From Rhabdochlamydiaceae bacterium (lineage in GTDB: Bacteria; Chlamydiota; Chlamydiia; Chlamydiales; Rhabdochlamydiaceae), in the NCBI GenBank assembly GCA_019752555.1, contig JAIELY010000008.1, positions 1-64,000 on the forward strand: a stretch of DNA of 64,000 nt. Direction: 5' to 3'. Under the pieces are notes generated by a model. That model had not been told where the DNA came from and did not search any database. It worked only from the letters and a program-made list of their open reading frames with translations. Below are positions 16,201 through 25,483 of this stretch, piece by piece (the stretch's first letter is position 1; each line of letters opens with the position of its first letter). The position numbers and the translations under genes are program-made.

Positions 16201-17783
16201 GGTTCGTTTTGCAGGCGATGTAGAATTTTATCCATCCCTTTTGCGATCACATAAATAGAATTCATGTGGAAGCCCTGAGGGGGGATTTTTCTGTAAAGCG
16301 AGGGCGCGTAAACGACAAGAGCTAGCTTTTGCTGTTCCAATGGGAGGTTGATGTAAGTGTCATAATCATAGATCGGAAAGTTCTCACGGCTCAAATCGGG
16401 ATGCGTGGGTTGCCATGTTTTAACTAAAGTGTCTTTGAGTTGCGCAGCTTGAAGTTTTGCAATGCTGCTAAGGCGCATAGCAAGAAAGCTCTTGCTGTCT
16501 TGAAGTTCATTGAGTTCTACTTCAAAGTTATTTTGGAAAGGAACGATCTCTTCTCCAGATTGACGAGAGGCAAGGGCGATTTCGTTGTAGAGAAGTTGAT
16601 CGACTTGATCCATAAGGTAGGAAGCGTTCTTTCCTAACGAGGCAGCTTGCTTGAATTGAAGGACTTCAGGCTTTATGTTGAGTAAAATCTTTTCATTGTT
16701 CCAGTCGATGATCATCTGATCAAGATAGGGGTTTTTTCCATTGAAAGAGACAATTTGCATCATTTCATTCGAAACGCTTCCTTCTTGAAGAGCAGCATGC
16801 AAGCTTGCATAATTCCAAGGCTCTTGGCCGGATGAGAATGCGGTAGCGTTCCGTTTGACGACAGCAATTGCCTGGATGAGAGTTTTTTCTTTGGATAATA
16901 GCGATTCTAGACGCTGCTGTTTAAGGGTTTCGAGATAATTGCCTTGGGCTTTTAAGCGCTCCGCTTCTTCGATAAGCGTGTTCTTTTCTGTGGTAAGTTG
17001 ATCTTTAAATGTGTCAAAGGCGCGGATAAGATCCTGGATTGTGCGCGTGCGATTGATGCCGCTTATTTGCGTAAAGCTTGCGAAGTAACTTTTTGAGATC
17101 TCTGAGGTTTCTCCATAAACTTTTGTAAAGGAAACAATGTTTTGAGCCAAGTAAGCCAAAAGTTCTTGAGTTTGAGCGGGATTAGAGGAGGTTGTGATCC
17201 CATGAACGTACTGTGCATTTTCAGTAGGCCCGCCAAGAGACATGCCAATTTGAAGCGCTCTATCTTCTACAAGAGCTCGGTAGAGAGGTGTCGGAGTTCC
17301 TTGGCTATTGAACTTTGAAGAAAATTCAAAATAGTTGTTCGGCTGGGTCTCGTCAAAATGAATGGGAATCCGTCTCTGTACAAGAACGCTTTTAGAGGCC
17401 GTTTCATTTGGATCGTAAAGCGAGAGTTGAGCGGGCACGAAGGGGATGAGGGCCCCTGAACGAGGAAGATAGTGGCGAAATCTATTGGCATCTTCGACAT
17501 TTTTAAAATTAACGACGGCAAATTGAGGCTGATCCTGTTTTGTTGCGATTGAAAGAGGGGAAACCTTGATCAAATGGCAGAAGGAAGCGAGCCACTCTTC
17601 GGCTTGAGGCTCTAAATCGTTAACCCGTTCGATGATTTGTTTGGAAATCTCATTTGCCCTGTTTTGGTCGACGGGAGTTTTTAAGGGTTTTGAGTAGTAA
17701 AAGATGGTTGGCAAAATGTTATAGATTGTCAGGATGATGACGGTGACAATTAGGTAAAGTTGCCATTTTTTTTGCTTTTCCAT
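13218..17783 (-). CDS. secDF: Fused protein translocase subunits SecD-SecF
   Basis: Inner-membrane accessory subunits of the Sec translocon, using proton flow to pull exported proteins into the periplasm, here fused in one 1521-residue chain. Order: first membrane helix (about 8-28); a very long periplasmic insert to about 660; the SecD P1 head starting with HWGLDLSGG (about 676); the six-helix block of SecD with GMAVDANVLVFERIREE (about 1075); the SecF half with GMDFSGGYA (about 1218) and VGYSLNDTIIVFDRIRED near the end. A SecD-SecF fusion with a large extra periplasmic domain is characteristic of chlamydiae (recalled as CT448, about 1400 residues). The role of the extra 600 residues is unknown. 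Confidence 0.94.
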   Translation of the reverse strand: MEKQKKWQLYLIVTVIILTIYNILPTIFYYSKPLKTPVDQNRANEISKQIIERVNDLEPQAEEWLASFCHLIKVSPLSIATKQDQPQFAVVNFKNVEDANRFRHYLPRSGALIPFVPAQLSLYDPNETASKSVLVQRRIPIHFDETQPNNYFEFSSKFNSQGTPTPLYRALVEDRALQIGMSLGGPTENAQYVHGITTSSNPAQTQELLAYLAQNIVSFTKVYGETSEISKSYFASFTQISGINRTRTIQDLIRAFDTFKDQLTTEKNTLIEEAERLKAQGNYLETLKQQRLESLLSKEKTLIQAIAVVKRNATAFSSGQEPWNYASLHAALQEGSVSNEMMQIVSFNGKNPYLDQMIIDWNNEKILLNIKPEVLQFKQAASLGKNASYLMDQVDQLLYNEIALASRQSGEEIVPFQNNFEVELNELQDSKSFLAMRLSSIAKLQAAQLKDTLVKTWQPTHPDLSRENFPIYDYDTYINLPLEQQKLALVVYAPSLYRKIPPQGFHMNSIYVIAKGMDKILHRLQNEPQSAQTQQFIQDFNSLRSILQHNHFMGYSGSSYALSSEYAHDFIFEGEDYYQTVLNASRENFTIHGTKRFAILEFTDVEQRILTENKIDNQRHEDLLKWRDDYRAAQHNIKGIHKFDVPKPTQNVFWDNFKLSFVKYFRGDDRKILHWGLDLSGGKSVQIELRDSNQRPVTNPADINQGINELYNRVNKMGVSEVSIRQEGNFITLDFPGSQGLSAAELVKASTMYFHIVNEKFGQNNALLASTVNQFLTEIWNEAVVTNRKDAEEINLIAWRHLHGDSTDPEIIQPRSEAARILYENGLRLINPQDNTVTSALNERLSKIGVYRGNDFTDWYGQTHPLVIVFNNFALEGSNLENIQASYDPSKGNYLAFGIRSSYTAKDGQRVQPREDLFAWTSQFAKEKIAGTPVEAFSNGRGWRMSVMLNGSIISAPTLDSALKESAMITGSFTQREINQLEADLKAGSLSFTPHILSEKNVSPELGSQERSHGIIAMAISLILVVGAMIAYYRFGGVVASIAVIFNLLIMWATLQNLQATMTLAGIAGIILTLGMAVDANVLVFERIREEFASSGRIAAAVHAGYRKAFSAILDSNVTTIIAAMILLHFDSGPIKAFAITFIIGIVSSMFTALFMTRFFFAGWVQNPAHKSLNMLNWFRGNKFDFLKYTKKTVVCSAVVILVGLFALIQQRHTIMGMDFSGGYALSVELEQQSGVNYRQAVEKALINAGASSQDFQVRELTPSNQVRLFLSRSLSQNGHPFFGMPLEIDTHDIGYPYESNPKIVWVVESLSKAGINLNPHSLQNLDRTWTDVSGQMSSTMRNSALIGLSVALLCILIYITFRFEFKYAISATLCLIHDVIFTIGAIALLHALGVSIQIDLNTVAALMTMVGYSLNDTIIVFDRIREDLKSMRKTSFRDVLNHSLNITLSRTMMTSLTTLLVLIPLIAMGGSTLFGFALVMAIGVIFGTLSSLFIAAPLMKYFHDRELKKEDSVILNGHSS

Positions 17784-17923
17784 GATCCCTCTGGTCGTAG
17801 CTGTTACTCAAGTAGCATGTGAGAGGTTAAGGATAGAGAACCCTAAGGATTCTGTCTAGTGATAAATAGGTGGTAAATAATTAGTTTACTTATTTTTATC
17901 CCCCCTTCTTTCAGCGGAGTTAG

Positions 17924-19294
<1,371 letters not shown>

Positions 19295-19299
19295 ATAAT

Positions 19300-20082
19300 A
19301 TGAACTCTTTGATCATTGAAGAATCTCCTTCGGTTAATCTTGAAACTGTTTTTTCTGCTGAGGATCTAGCCCGTGTGGATTTAAAGCGGATTCCTCATCA
19401 TGTTGCAATCATTATGGATGGGAATCGGCGTTGGGCGATGAAGCAGGAGCTTCCTGCGATGATGGGCCATTGGAAAGGCGCGGATACGCTGACGCACATT
19501 GTGCGCGCTGCATCGGAATTGGGCATTAAGGTATTAACCGTCTATGCTTTTTCTACAGAGAATTGGAAACGCTCTCCGGAAGAGGTGGAAGCGCTTATGC
19601 AATTATTTAAAGTCTACTTGCAGCAGCAAAAAGAGCCGATGGTGCAAGAAGGCGTTCGCTTGAGCACAATTGGACATCTCGAAGGGTTATCCATGGATCT
19701 GCAGCAAGTGCTGGCTGAAACAAAAAGTGCGACGGCGCATTGTCAAAAAATCGAATTAGTCCTTGCGATAAATTATGGCGGCCGAGACGATATTAAAAGA
19801 GCTTTAGTTGCAATGATCGAGGATGTCGAGCTAGGTGTTCTCGGAAAACAAGAGGTTTCTGAAGAGACGATTTCTGCTTACCTCGATACGTCAAAGTGGA
19901 GTGATCCGGAAATTTTGATTCGTACAAGCGGAGAGATCCGGTTAAGCAACTTTTTGATTTGGCAGTTGAGCTACAGTGAATTCTATCATGTGGATGTTTT
20001 GTGGCCCGATTTTGATGCAAAAGAGCTTCTCAAGGCAATCTGCGAATTACAACAGCGTTCAAGACGATTTGGTGGCAAATGA
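19300..20082 (+). CDS. uppS: Undecaprenyl diphosphate synthase
   Basis: cis-Prenyltransferase that builds the C55 carrier for peptidoglycan and other surface polymers from isopentenyl diphosphate. In 260 residues: HVAIIMDGNRRWA with catalytic Asp at about 40, the second motif YAFSTENWKR, and RTSGEIRLSNFLIWQL followed by YSEFY. About 25 residues before the first motif are unconserved. It uses the isoprenoid units whose pathway includes ispF at the left end of the window. Its stop overlaps the cdsA start (ATGA), showing translational coupling. Confidence 0.94.
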   Translation: MNSLIIEESPSVNLETVFSAEDLARVDLKRIPHHVAIIMDGNRRWAMKQELPAMMGHWKGADTLTHIVRAASELGIKVLTVYAFSTENWKRSPEEVEALMQLFKVYLQQQKEPMVQEGVRLSTIGHLEGLSMDLQQVLAETKSATAHCQKIELVLAINYGGRDDIKRALVAMIEDVELGVLGKQEVSEETISAYLDTSKWSDPEILIRTSGEIRLSNFLIWQLSYSEFYHVDVLWPDFDAKELLKAICELQQRSRRFGGK

Positions 20083-20948
20083 AATTTTCCCGTATGGCTG
20101 ATTTAAACCGGAGGCTGATCGTCTCATCGATTTCTGTAATTGCTGTTTCTTTTTTGATTGCCTTTTCTTCTAATCGCGGGGTTAGTTTTTTTTTAATGCT
20201 CTGTGTGGCTGCATTAGCCTCGATCGGCGTCTGGGAATACGCGCAGCTAGCGATTGCTAAGGACATCCGTCCCTCCACCCCATTGATGGTGTGCATTGCT
20301 GCTTTGGAGGTTGCTGCGTTCTATGCTTCTCTTGTCTTTGTGGATTTTCCTCAGCTTCCCGCTCTTGTGTTGGCTGCTGCTGCGATTTTGTTGTTTTTGA
20401 ACCATTTCAAGGACACGACAAATGCTTTGCCAAACATTGCCGTCCAATTTTTCGGAGTGTGCTATGTTGCAGTTCCCCTTAGTTTTCTTTTGGGAGTGCT
20501 CTACCCTTTTGCTCACGATGGGGCTCCTCAAGAGGGAAAGTGGTGGCTTGCGTATTTGATTGTCGTCACAAAGATTACGGATGTCGGGGCATACTTTGTC
20601 GGCCGTTTATGGGGTCGGCATCAGCTCTCTCCGTTGCTTAGCCCTAAAAAAACAGTTGAAGGTGCGGTTGCAGGATTGCTCTGTGCCGTTGGAATGAGCC
20701 TTGCAATGCACTACATGGGCGATCTGTTTTCTCATGGCACATTTCATTTGAGCTTTCGAGAGTCGATATTGCTGGGGATCTTAATTGGGATCTTTGGACA
20801 AATTGGGGATCTTGCAGAATCTCTTTTGAAGCGGGATGCTGTCGTGAAAGATAGCAATACCTTGCCGGGATTAGGAGGGATTTTAGATATGGTGGATTCC
20901 CTATTATTAACGACGCCAATTGTTTACTTTTTCTTAAGACTGCACTGA
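20079..20948 (+). CDS. cdsA: Phosphatidate cytidylyltransferase
   Basis: Integral membrane enzyme that turns phosphatidic acid and CTP into CDP-diacylglycerol, the branch point for all phospholipids. 289 residues with about seven hydrophobic segments; the conserved block DVGAYFVGRLWG...SPKKTVEG lies near residues 165-190, and the CDP-transferase signature ends in GDLAESLLKRD...LPGLGGILDMVDS. It overlaps uppS by 4 bases and is followed by cmk after one base. The same uppS-cdsA-cmk-plsC order is found in C. trachomatis as I recall (CT450-CT453). Confidence 0.93.
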   Translation: MKFSRMADLNRRLIVSSISVIAVSFLIAFSSNRGVSFFLMLCVAALASIGVWEYAQLAIAKDIRPSTPLMVCIAALEVAAFYASLVFVDFPQLPALVLAAAAILLFLNHFKDTTNALPNIAVQFFGVCYVAVPLSFLLGVLYPFAHDGAPQEGKWWLAYLIVVTKITDVGAYFVGRLWGRHQLSPLLSPKKTVEGAVAGLLCAVGMSLAMHYMGDLFSHGTFHLSFRESILLGILIGIFGQIGDLAESLLKRDAVVKDSNTLPGLGGILDMVDSLLLTTPIVYFFLRLH

Positions 20949-20949
20949 C

Positions 20950-21639
20950 ATGATTATTACTATTGATGGTCCTTCCGGGACTGGAAAAACAACTGTCGCG
21001 CGCGAGGTAGCAAACAGGCTGCAATTTGTCTATTTTGACACAGGAGCCATGTACCGCGCTTTTACTTGGCTTGTGTTAAAAAATAATGTGGATGTCATGG
21101 ACGTTGCGGAAATCGAAAGGCTTTTAGCGACATTTGAATTCAATATCATTCAAGAAGAGGGGCATAAACGCTACTTTACGAATGGTGAGGATGTAACAGA
21201 AACGATACGCTCTCGTCCGATTACCGCGTTTGTTTCCCAAGTATCCGCTTTAAAGCCTGTGCGAGATGCTCTTTTGCATATTCAACATCATTTTGCAAGC
21301 GGGCATAATGCTGTTTTTGAAGGAAGAGATTTGGGAAGCGTTGTGTTTCCAAATGCTGAAGTAAAGATTTTTTTAGATGCAGATCCTCAAGTGCGGGCTG
21401 AGAGGCGTTTAGCTGAAATGGTAGAAAAAAGACCTCAAGATGCAGCTGTTCTTTCGAAAGAGGAGATGTTAGCTGACTTAATCCGTCGCGATACCTATGA
21501 TTCCAATCGTGAAGTAGCTCCGCTGCGATGTCCTGCGGATGCCTTTAAAATGGATACGACTTTACTGACAATCGAAGAAGTGGTTAACCAGATTGTCGAT
21601 TATGCTCACAAAACACACCCCCAACACTTTGTTTTATGA
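20950..21639 (+). CDS. cmk: Cytidylate kinase
   Basis: Cytoplasmic kinase that phosphorylates CMP and dCMP, recycling CMP released by lipid synthesis and supplying CTP for cdsA. The 229-residue protein starts with ITIDGPSGTGKTT (P-loop, Lys13) and contains FDTGAMYRA, FEGRDLGSVVFP and a LID region rich in Arg (AERRLAEMVEKR). The adjacency with cdsA makes metabolic sense. Its stop codon overlaps the plsC start (ATGA). Confidence 0.94.
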   Translation: MIITIDGPSGTGKTTVAREVANRLQFVYFDTGAMYRAFTWLVLKNNVDVMDVAEIERLLATFEFNIIQEEGHKRYFTNGEDVTETIRSRPITAFVSQVSALKPVRDALLHIQHHFASGHNAVFEGRDLGSVVFPNAEVKIFLDADPQVRAERRLAEMVEKRPQDAAVLSKEEMLADLIRRDTYDSNREVAPLRCPADAFKMDTTLLTIEEVVNQIVDYAHKTHPQHFVL

Positions 21640-22307
21640 AACCTGCTTGGCTTAGCAAACAACCGATCACGTGGCTTTATCGTTTGATTTTATTTCTTGC
21701 ATGGCTTCTATTTAAAGTTTTTTACCGCCATCGAGTGTACGGGCACGAACATTTTTATGCGGGTCCTGCCATTATTGCAGGCAACCACACCTCTTATCTT
21801 GATCCTCCGATTCTCGCAATTTCATGGCCTCAAGGAGTGCATTTTTTAGCTAAGGAAGAATTATTTAGGAATCCTCTTTTTGGGGGTTTTATCCGTCGGC
21901 TCAATGCGCATCCTGTCACGGGTGAAGCGAGCGATATTGGGGTCTTTAAGACGATTTGCGGTTTATTAAATGAGGGGGATAAAATTATCCTCTTCCCCGA
22001 GGGAAAACGCAATGAGATCAATGAGCTTGCTGAATTAAAGGCGGGAGTTGCAATGCTAGTTGCGCGCTCTAAGTCTGCTGTTGTGCCCGCTTATATTCAT
22101 GGAGCGTTTAACATCTGGAATCCTTCTCGAAAATTTCCAAAGCTCTTTGGAAAGACTGCTTGTGTTTTTGGAACGCCGATTTTTTGGTCAGACTTTGAGC
22201 ATTTAGATAAAAAAGAAGCACAAAAAGCGCTGCTTGCAAAACTTTTTGAATCTATAAGTGAACTGCGGGCTTGGTTTGAAGCTGGAGCGAAAGGTGTTCC
22301 ACCTTAG
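21636..22307 (+). CDS. plsC: 1-acyl-sn-glycerol-3-phosphate acyltransferase
   Basis: Membrane-associated acyltransferase that adds the second acyl chain to make phosphatidic acid, the substrate of CdsA two genes upstream. In 223 residues: an N-terminal hydrophobic helix (about 11-30), the catalytic NHTSYLD (H51, D56), and the glycerol-phosphate-binding FPEGKRNEI. Last gene of the purA-uppS-cdsA-cmk-plsC operon; its stop is 3 bases from the 3' end of the convergent tRNA-Leu gene. In C. trachomatis argS follows, as I recall; here the order breaks. Confidence 0.92.
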   Translation: MKPAWLSKQPITWLYRLILFLAWLLFKVFYRHRVYGHEHFYAGPAIIAGNHTSYLDPPILAISWPQGVHFLAKEELFRNPLFGGFIRRLNAHPVTGEASDIGVFKTICGLLNEGDKIILFPEGKRNEINELAELKAGVAMLVARSKSAVVPAYIHGAFNIWNPSRKFPKLFGKTACVFGTPIFWSDFEHLDKKEAQKALLAKLFESISELRAWFEAGAKGVPP

Positions 22308-22310
22308 TAA

Positions 22311-22394
22311 TGCGGCCAAGAGGAGTTGAACCTCCACCGAGTTGCCTCGACTAGAACCTGAATCTAGCGCGTCTGCCAATTCCGCCATGGCCGC
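22311..22394 (-). tRNA. tRNA-Leu (anticodon CAG)
   Basis: 84 bases forming a class II tRNA: acceptor GCGGCCA pairs fully with TGGCCGC plus discriminator A; anticodon stem CTAGA/TCTAG encloses the loop TTCAGGT, giving CAG (reads CUG leucine codons); a long variable arm follows (CGAGGCAACTCG); the T-loop is GTTCAAC. The 3' CCA is not encoded. Lies at a junction between two recalled C. trachomatis gene blocks (plsC side and trxA side). Confidence 0.96.
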
Positions 22395-22456
22395 AAATGG
22401 TGTTTGATATTATAGGGATTCTGCCCTTTTGAGTAAACCTAAGAAAAGAGGATATT

Positions 22457-22774
22457 ATGAGCGAAAAAATTAAAGTCTTTACTGAAGCTTCCTTTGATTC
22501 CGATGTTCAAAATGGAGTTGTTTTAGTGGATTTCTTTGCAGATTGGTGCGGCCCTTGCCGTATGATGACTCCGGTTTTAGAGAAGGTTGCAACTGAGATG
22601 ACCGGGCAAGCCACAGTGGGCAAGATCGATATTGATCAAGCGCAGAAGGTTGCAAGCCAATTTCAGGTAAGCTCTATTCCAACTTTAATCTTATTTAAAA
22701 ATGGAAAAGAAGTGGGGCGTTTGGTGGGATTGCGCGATGCAGATGCTGTAAAGGATTTCATTAAAACTGCTTAA
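22457..22774 (+). CDS. trxA: Thioredoxin
   Basis: Small cytoplasmic disulfide reductase (105 residues) with the active site WCGPC (Cys31, Cys34), FFADWCGPCRMMTPV context, and the cis-Pro motif SSIPT. A GAGG Shine-Dalgarno (AAAAGAGGATATT) precedes the ATG. Usual full length. It begins the second recalled chlamydial block (trxA-spoU-mip-aspS-hisS, CT539-CT543), although here an extra transporter gene lies between trxA and the trmL gene. Confidence 0.96.
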   Translation: MSEKIKVFTEASFDSDVQNGVVLVDFFADWCGPCRMMTPVLEKVATEMTGQATVGKIDIDQAQKVASQFQVSSIPTLILFKNGKEVGRLVGLRDADAVKDFIKTA

Positions 22775-22782
22775 ATCAAGTG

Positions 22783-22817
22783 CTCGTTGTTCCACCGTTA
22801 CAGTGTGGAACATCGAG
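22783..22817. terminator. Bidirectional terminator between trxA and the transporter fusion gene
   Basis: CTCG-t-TGTTCCAC pairs with GTGGAACA-t-CGAG (12 pairs with one T/T mismatch, 9-base loop), placed between two convergent stop codons. GTTTAG follows on the plus strand. T-runs are short, so strength is uncertain. Confidence 0.65.
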
Positions 22818-22820
22818 TGT

Positions 22821-24971
22821 TTAGTCGATCCAGTGTAACACATTGCGTATCACAGACCAACGCGGCTCATTTTGAGCTGCGATCTCTGTCTTTCCTTTAA
22901 TCCACAGGTCGTGCTGCTTCTCAGTAAATCCTTGGGATTGCTTCAATTTTAGCCAGGTATTTAAGTAGTCGAGAAAGCGTAAGCTCTGACTTTGAACGGC
23001 ATATCCGATAGCGTCGTATCCGAGCAGCGGCTGGGGGAGTAAAATCCGAAATCCGCGATGGTTAAGAAGCCAGGCGACCGATTCTTCTTCTTCCCAAAGC
23101 AGTGCGACATTAGGTCCAGCGTGTAGAAATTCGTCGTATTGATTCAGTAGAATGATCTCTTTTTCTGGAAAACGTTCCCGAGCATATTGTTCAAAAGCGG
23201 ATCCTTTGAGAACCGCAATGTTTAGGTGTTTAGAATCATGTATTCGATCGAGGGTAGAAAAGCGTTTGCGGCTGTTTTCTTGGACAACTAAGACAAGGCG
23301 TGGCGTGATGTAGGGTTGAGTAAAAAGCATCTCCTTGAGTCGGTGTTCATTGATTGTCACAGCAGACATGGCAATGTCGTAATACCCATCATTGATCTCA
23401 TTAACAAGGTGACCATATTGCATGGGCACGAGTTCTAACTTGCAGCCAAGGTCGTACGCTAGCTCATAAGCGAAGGCGACATCATAGCCGACAATATTGC
23501 CATCCACGTTAGGAAAGCAAAAGGGCGGTACAGAGGGGTTATATCCGACGCGTAGAGTTTTTGTTCTTAAGATCCTCTCAAGAGAATCTTCGGTGATTCT
23601 TTGCTGTTGAGGGGTGGGTTTCAATGACACGGGAATTGAGGAGAGAATTTTAAGCTCAAAGATGCTTTTAGTTTCGTTTTTAATTTCTGGAAGGGGATTA
23701 AAAATCCTCACACCAAAAAAGATGAGGACGACAGGAATAATGGTCAGAACGCTATTGTGTATGATGCGGGACCATTTAAGTTTTAGCATTTGTCTACAGG
23801 CTAAGGTGATAAACAGCGAGAGCGAAGCAATCTCAATCACAGAGAGCATGGATTGAAATCCGGATGTAAAGGGAAGCGTTGTGAGATAAATATTCACAGC
23901 TTCCGCAGGAAGTCCTAGTGAATCGAGGATAAAGGTAAGGCTATTAATCCATGATCCGAGGCCTACTGCACCAAGACTTGTGAGAAACGTGGTAACAAAT
24001 AGTTCTAGTTGGGAACCTAATGAAAGAGGGAATGCATAGAAAATAGAAATAAAAAAGATAAATAGTGTGATGAATAGTGAGCCAAGGGGCAGATTGAATA
24101 CCACTGAGACGGTTCCTTGAATCTGGCTTTGGGCTTTATCATCGGTGGGGTCGAGAATTTGGGTTTCTTTTTTTAGCAGTTCAATAATGTAGGGCAGGCA
24201 AACGATCACAACGTTAGTTGTGTAAGCGAGTAAAAGGATCGGAAAGATCTGTTGTAGCCAACGGTATGAGGAGATTCCTGTAAGCATCTGTGTTAAGCGT
24301 GGAATCAACCAAAACACAATGAGGGAAACGCCTAGAATGTACAAAATGATGTATGTGCTGACTTGTTTAATGGTTGTCAGTTGGATTGTGCCGACCTGAT
24401 TTGCGATGATGAGGAACGTGCCGTATGGAGTGATGCGCGCGATCCAAGAGGTGATACGTGTCAATGCATCGACAAGATTCTGAAAGGAATTCATTAAATA
24501 CTGTTTTTCTTTGAGAAACATTAATGAAATTCCGATCAAAAGAGAAAAGATCACGATTGCTGGGACGATATTATTTGAGAGGTCATAAAAAATATTATCG
24601 GGAATCAGCAGTTCTGCGAAATTGAGTTGGGGTGTTTCTAGCGAGACATAACCTGCGATTTGGGGTGACTTTGGCCGGGGGAACATGTTGTTGACAAGAT
24701 AGATGATCGCGATATTGATCGCCCATGCAATTCCGATAAAGAGGATCCCTTTTTTTAAGATCTGTTTCGCTTGTGGAATGCTCAGTTGTCCGACGCCGTG
24801 AATGATGGCCCCGATCAAGTAGGGAACAGCCGTCACTTTAAGCAGCATGATATAGGCAGCGCTCCAGGTGCTAAATACGCTGCATAGGTCACCAAAAAAT
24901 AGACCGCATAGGATCCCCAAAATGGTGGCAATGGCCATTTGGAGCGTCAATGACATTTTAAATAGGCGCAT
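22821..24971 (-). CDS. Fusion of a symporter-like (SDF/DAACS fold) membrane domain and an ABC-type solute-binding domain
   Basis: 716 residues. Residues about 5-395 form a polytopic membrane domain resembling dicarboxylate/amino-acid:cation symporters; a further membrane helix (about 405-421) leads to a C-terminal type-3 solute-binding domain (about 463-695: KTLRVGYNPSVPPFCF, GYDVAFAYELAYDLG, YDIAMSAVTINEHR), as in amino-acid ABC importers. The helix would place that domain in the periplasm. Canonical symporter motifs are not kept: the serine-rich loop reads AYTTNVVIVCLP, NMDGT is replaced by VFNLPLGS, and the last ligand-binding helix lacks its Asp residues (LPFTSGFQSMLSVIE). It may be an amino-acid transporter with a captive binding protein, or a sensor. 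Last gene of the hisS-aspS-mip-trmL operon, 11 bases after trmL. Confidence 0.8.
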   Translation of the reverse strand: MRLFKMSLTLQMAIATILGILCGLFFGDLCSVFSTWSAAYIMLLKVTAVPYLIGAIIHGVGQLSIPQAKQILKKGILFIGIAWAINIAIIYLVNNMFPRPKSPQIAGYVSLETPQLNFAELLIPDNIFYDLSNNIVPAIVIFSLLIGISLMFLKEKQYLMNSFQNLVDALTRITSWIARITPYGTFLIIANQVGTIQLTTIKQVSTYIILYILGVSLIVFWLIPRLTQMLTGISSYRWLQQIFPILLLAYTTNVVIVCLPYIIELLKKETQILDPTDDKAQSQIQGTVSVVFNLPLGSLFITLFIFFISIFYAFPLSLGSQLELFVTTFLTSLGAVGLGSWINSLTFILDSLGLPAEAVNIYLTTLPFTSGFQSMLSVIEIASLSLFITLACRQMLKLKWSRIIHNSVLTIIPVVLIFFGVRIFNPLPEIKNETKSIFELKILSSIPVSLKPTPQQQRITEDSLERILRTKTLRVGYNPSVPPFCFPNVDGNIVGYDVAFAYELAYDLGCKLELVPMQYGHLVNEINDGYYDIAMSAVTINEHRLKEMLFTQPYITPRLVLVVQENSRKRFSTLDRIHDSKHLNIAVLKGSAFEQYARERFPEKEIILLNQYDEFLHAGPNVALLWEEEESVAWLLNHRGFRILLPQPLLGYDAIGYAVQSQSLRFLDYLNTWLKLKQSQGFTEKQHDLWIKGKTEIAAQNEPRWSVIRNVLHWID

Positions 24972-24982
24972 AGTGTGTAGAG

Positions 24983-25483
24983 TTATTCGTAGGCGAACTG
25001 CTGTTGTCTTAATGCTTCATATACCACTATGGAAACAGCATTAGATAGATTTAAGCAACGAGTTTCTTTGCGCACGAGGGCTTGCTCTTCAGAAACAGAG
25101 GGTTGCGAGATAAACTTACGCATGGGGATTGTGTAAAAATGATCTTTCCATTCATCGTGATACTGATTCGGAAGGCCTGCCGTTTCAGACCCAAAGATAA
25201 GAATGGCATTGTTTGAGTAGGATGCAGTTGTATAGGGTGTGCTCGAGTGGCTGGAAAAAAAGTACACAGGGTCTGTTGCTTCTTTTAAAAAGGCGTGCAA
25301 GTCGTCTAGAAAATGGACTTTCACCCCCTCCCAGTAGTCTAAGCCTGCGCGCTTTAACATCCGGTCGGAGGTGCTGAATCCTAAAGGTCGTACGAGATAC
25401 AGCTCACATCCTGTCACAGCACAGGTTCGGACAATGTTTCCTGTATTCTGTGGGATCTGTGGACAGTAGAGTACAATCTTCAT
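24983..25483 (-). CDS. trmL: SpoU-family tRNA (cytidine/uridine-2'-O-)methyltransferase, TrmL-like
   Basis: SPOUT-class methyltransferase that, in TrmL, methylates the wobble ribose of tRNA-Leu isoacceptors. The 166-residue protein starts MKIVLYCPQIPQNTGNIVRT (family motif 1), has FGSETAGLP (motif 2) and ends with LNLSNAVSIVVYEALRQ (motif 3, the knotted SAM-binding site). Between IPM and the motif-3 region there is an extra segment (RKFISQPSVSEEQALV) not found in the E. coli protein as I remember it. It overlaps mip by 4 bases. Recalled C. trachomatis counterpart: CT540, spoU. Confidence 0.9.
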   Translation of the reverse strand: MKIVLYCPQIPQNTGNIVRTCAVTGCELYLVRPLGFSTSDRMLKRAGLDYWEGVKVHFLDDLHAFLKEATDPVYFFSSHSSTPYTTASYSNNAILIFGSETAGLPNQYHDEWKDHFYTIPMRKFISQPSVSEEQALVRKETRCLNLSNAVSIVVYEALRQQQFAYE

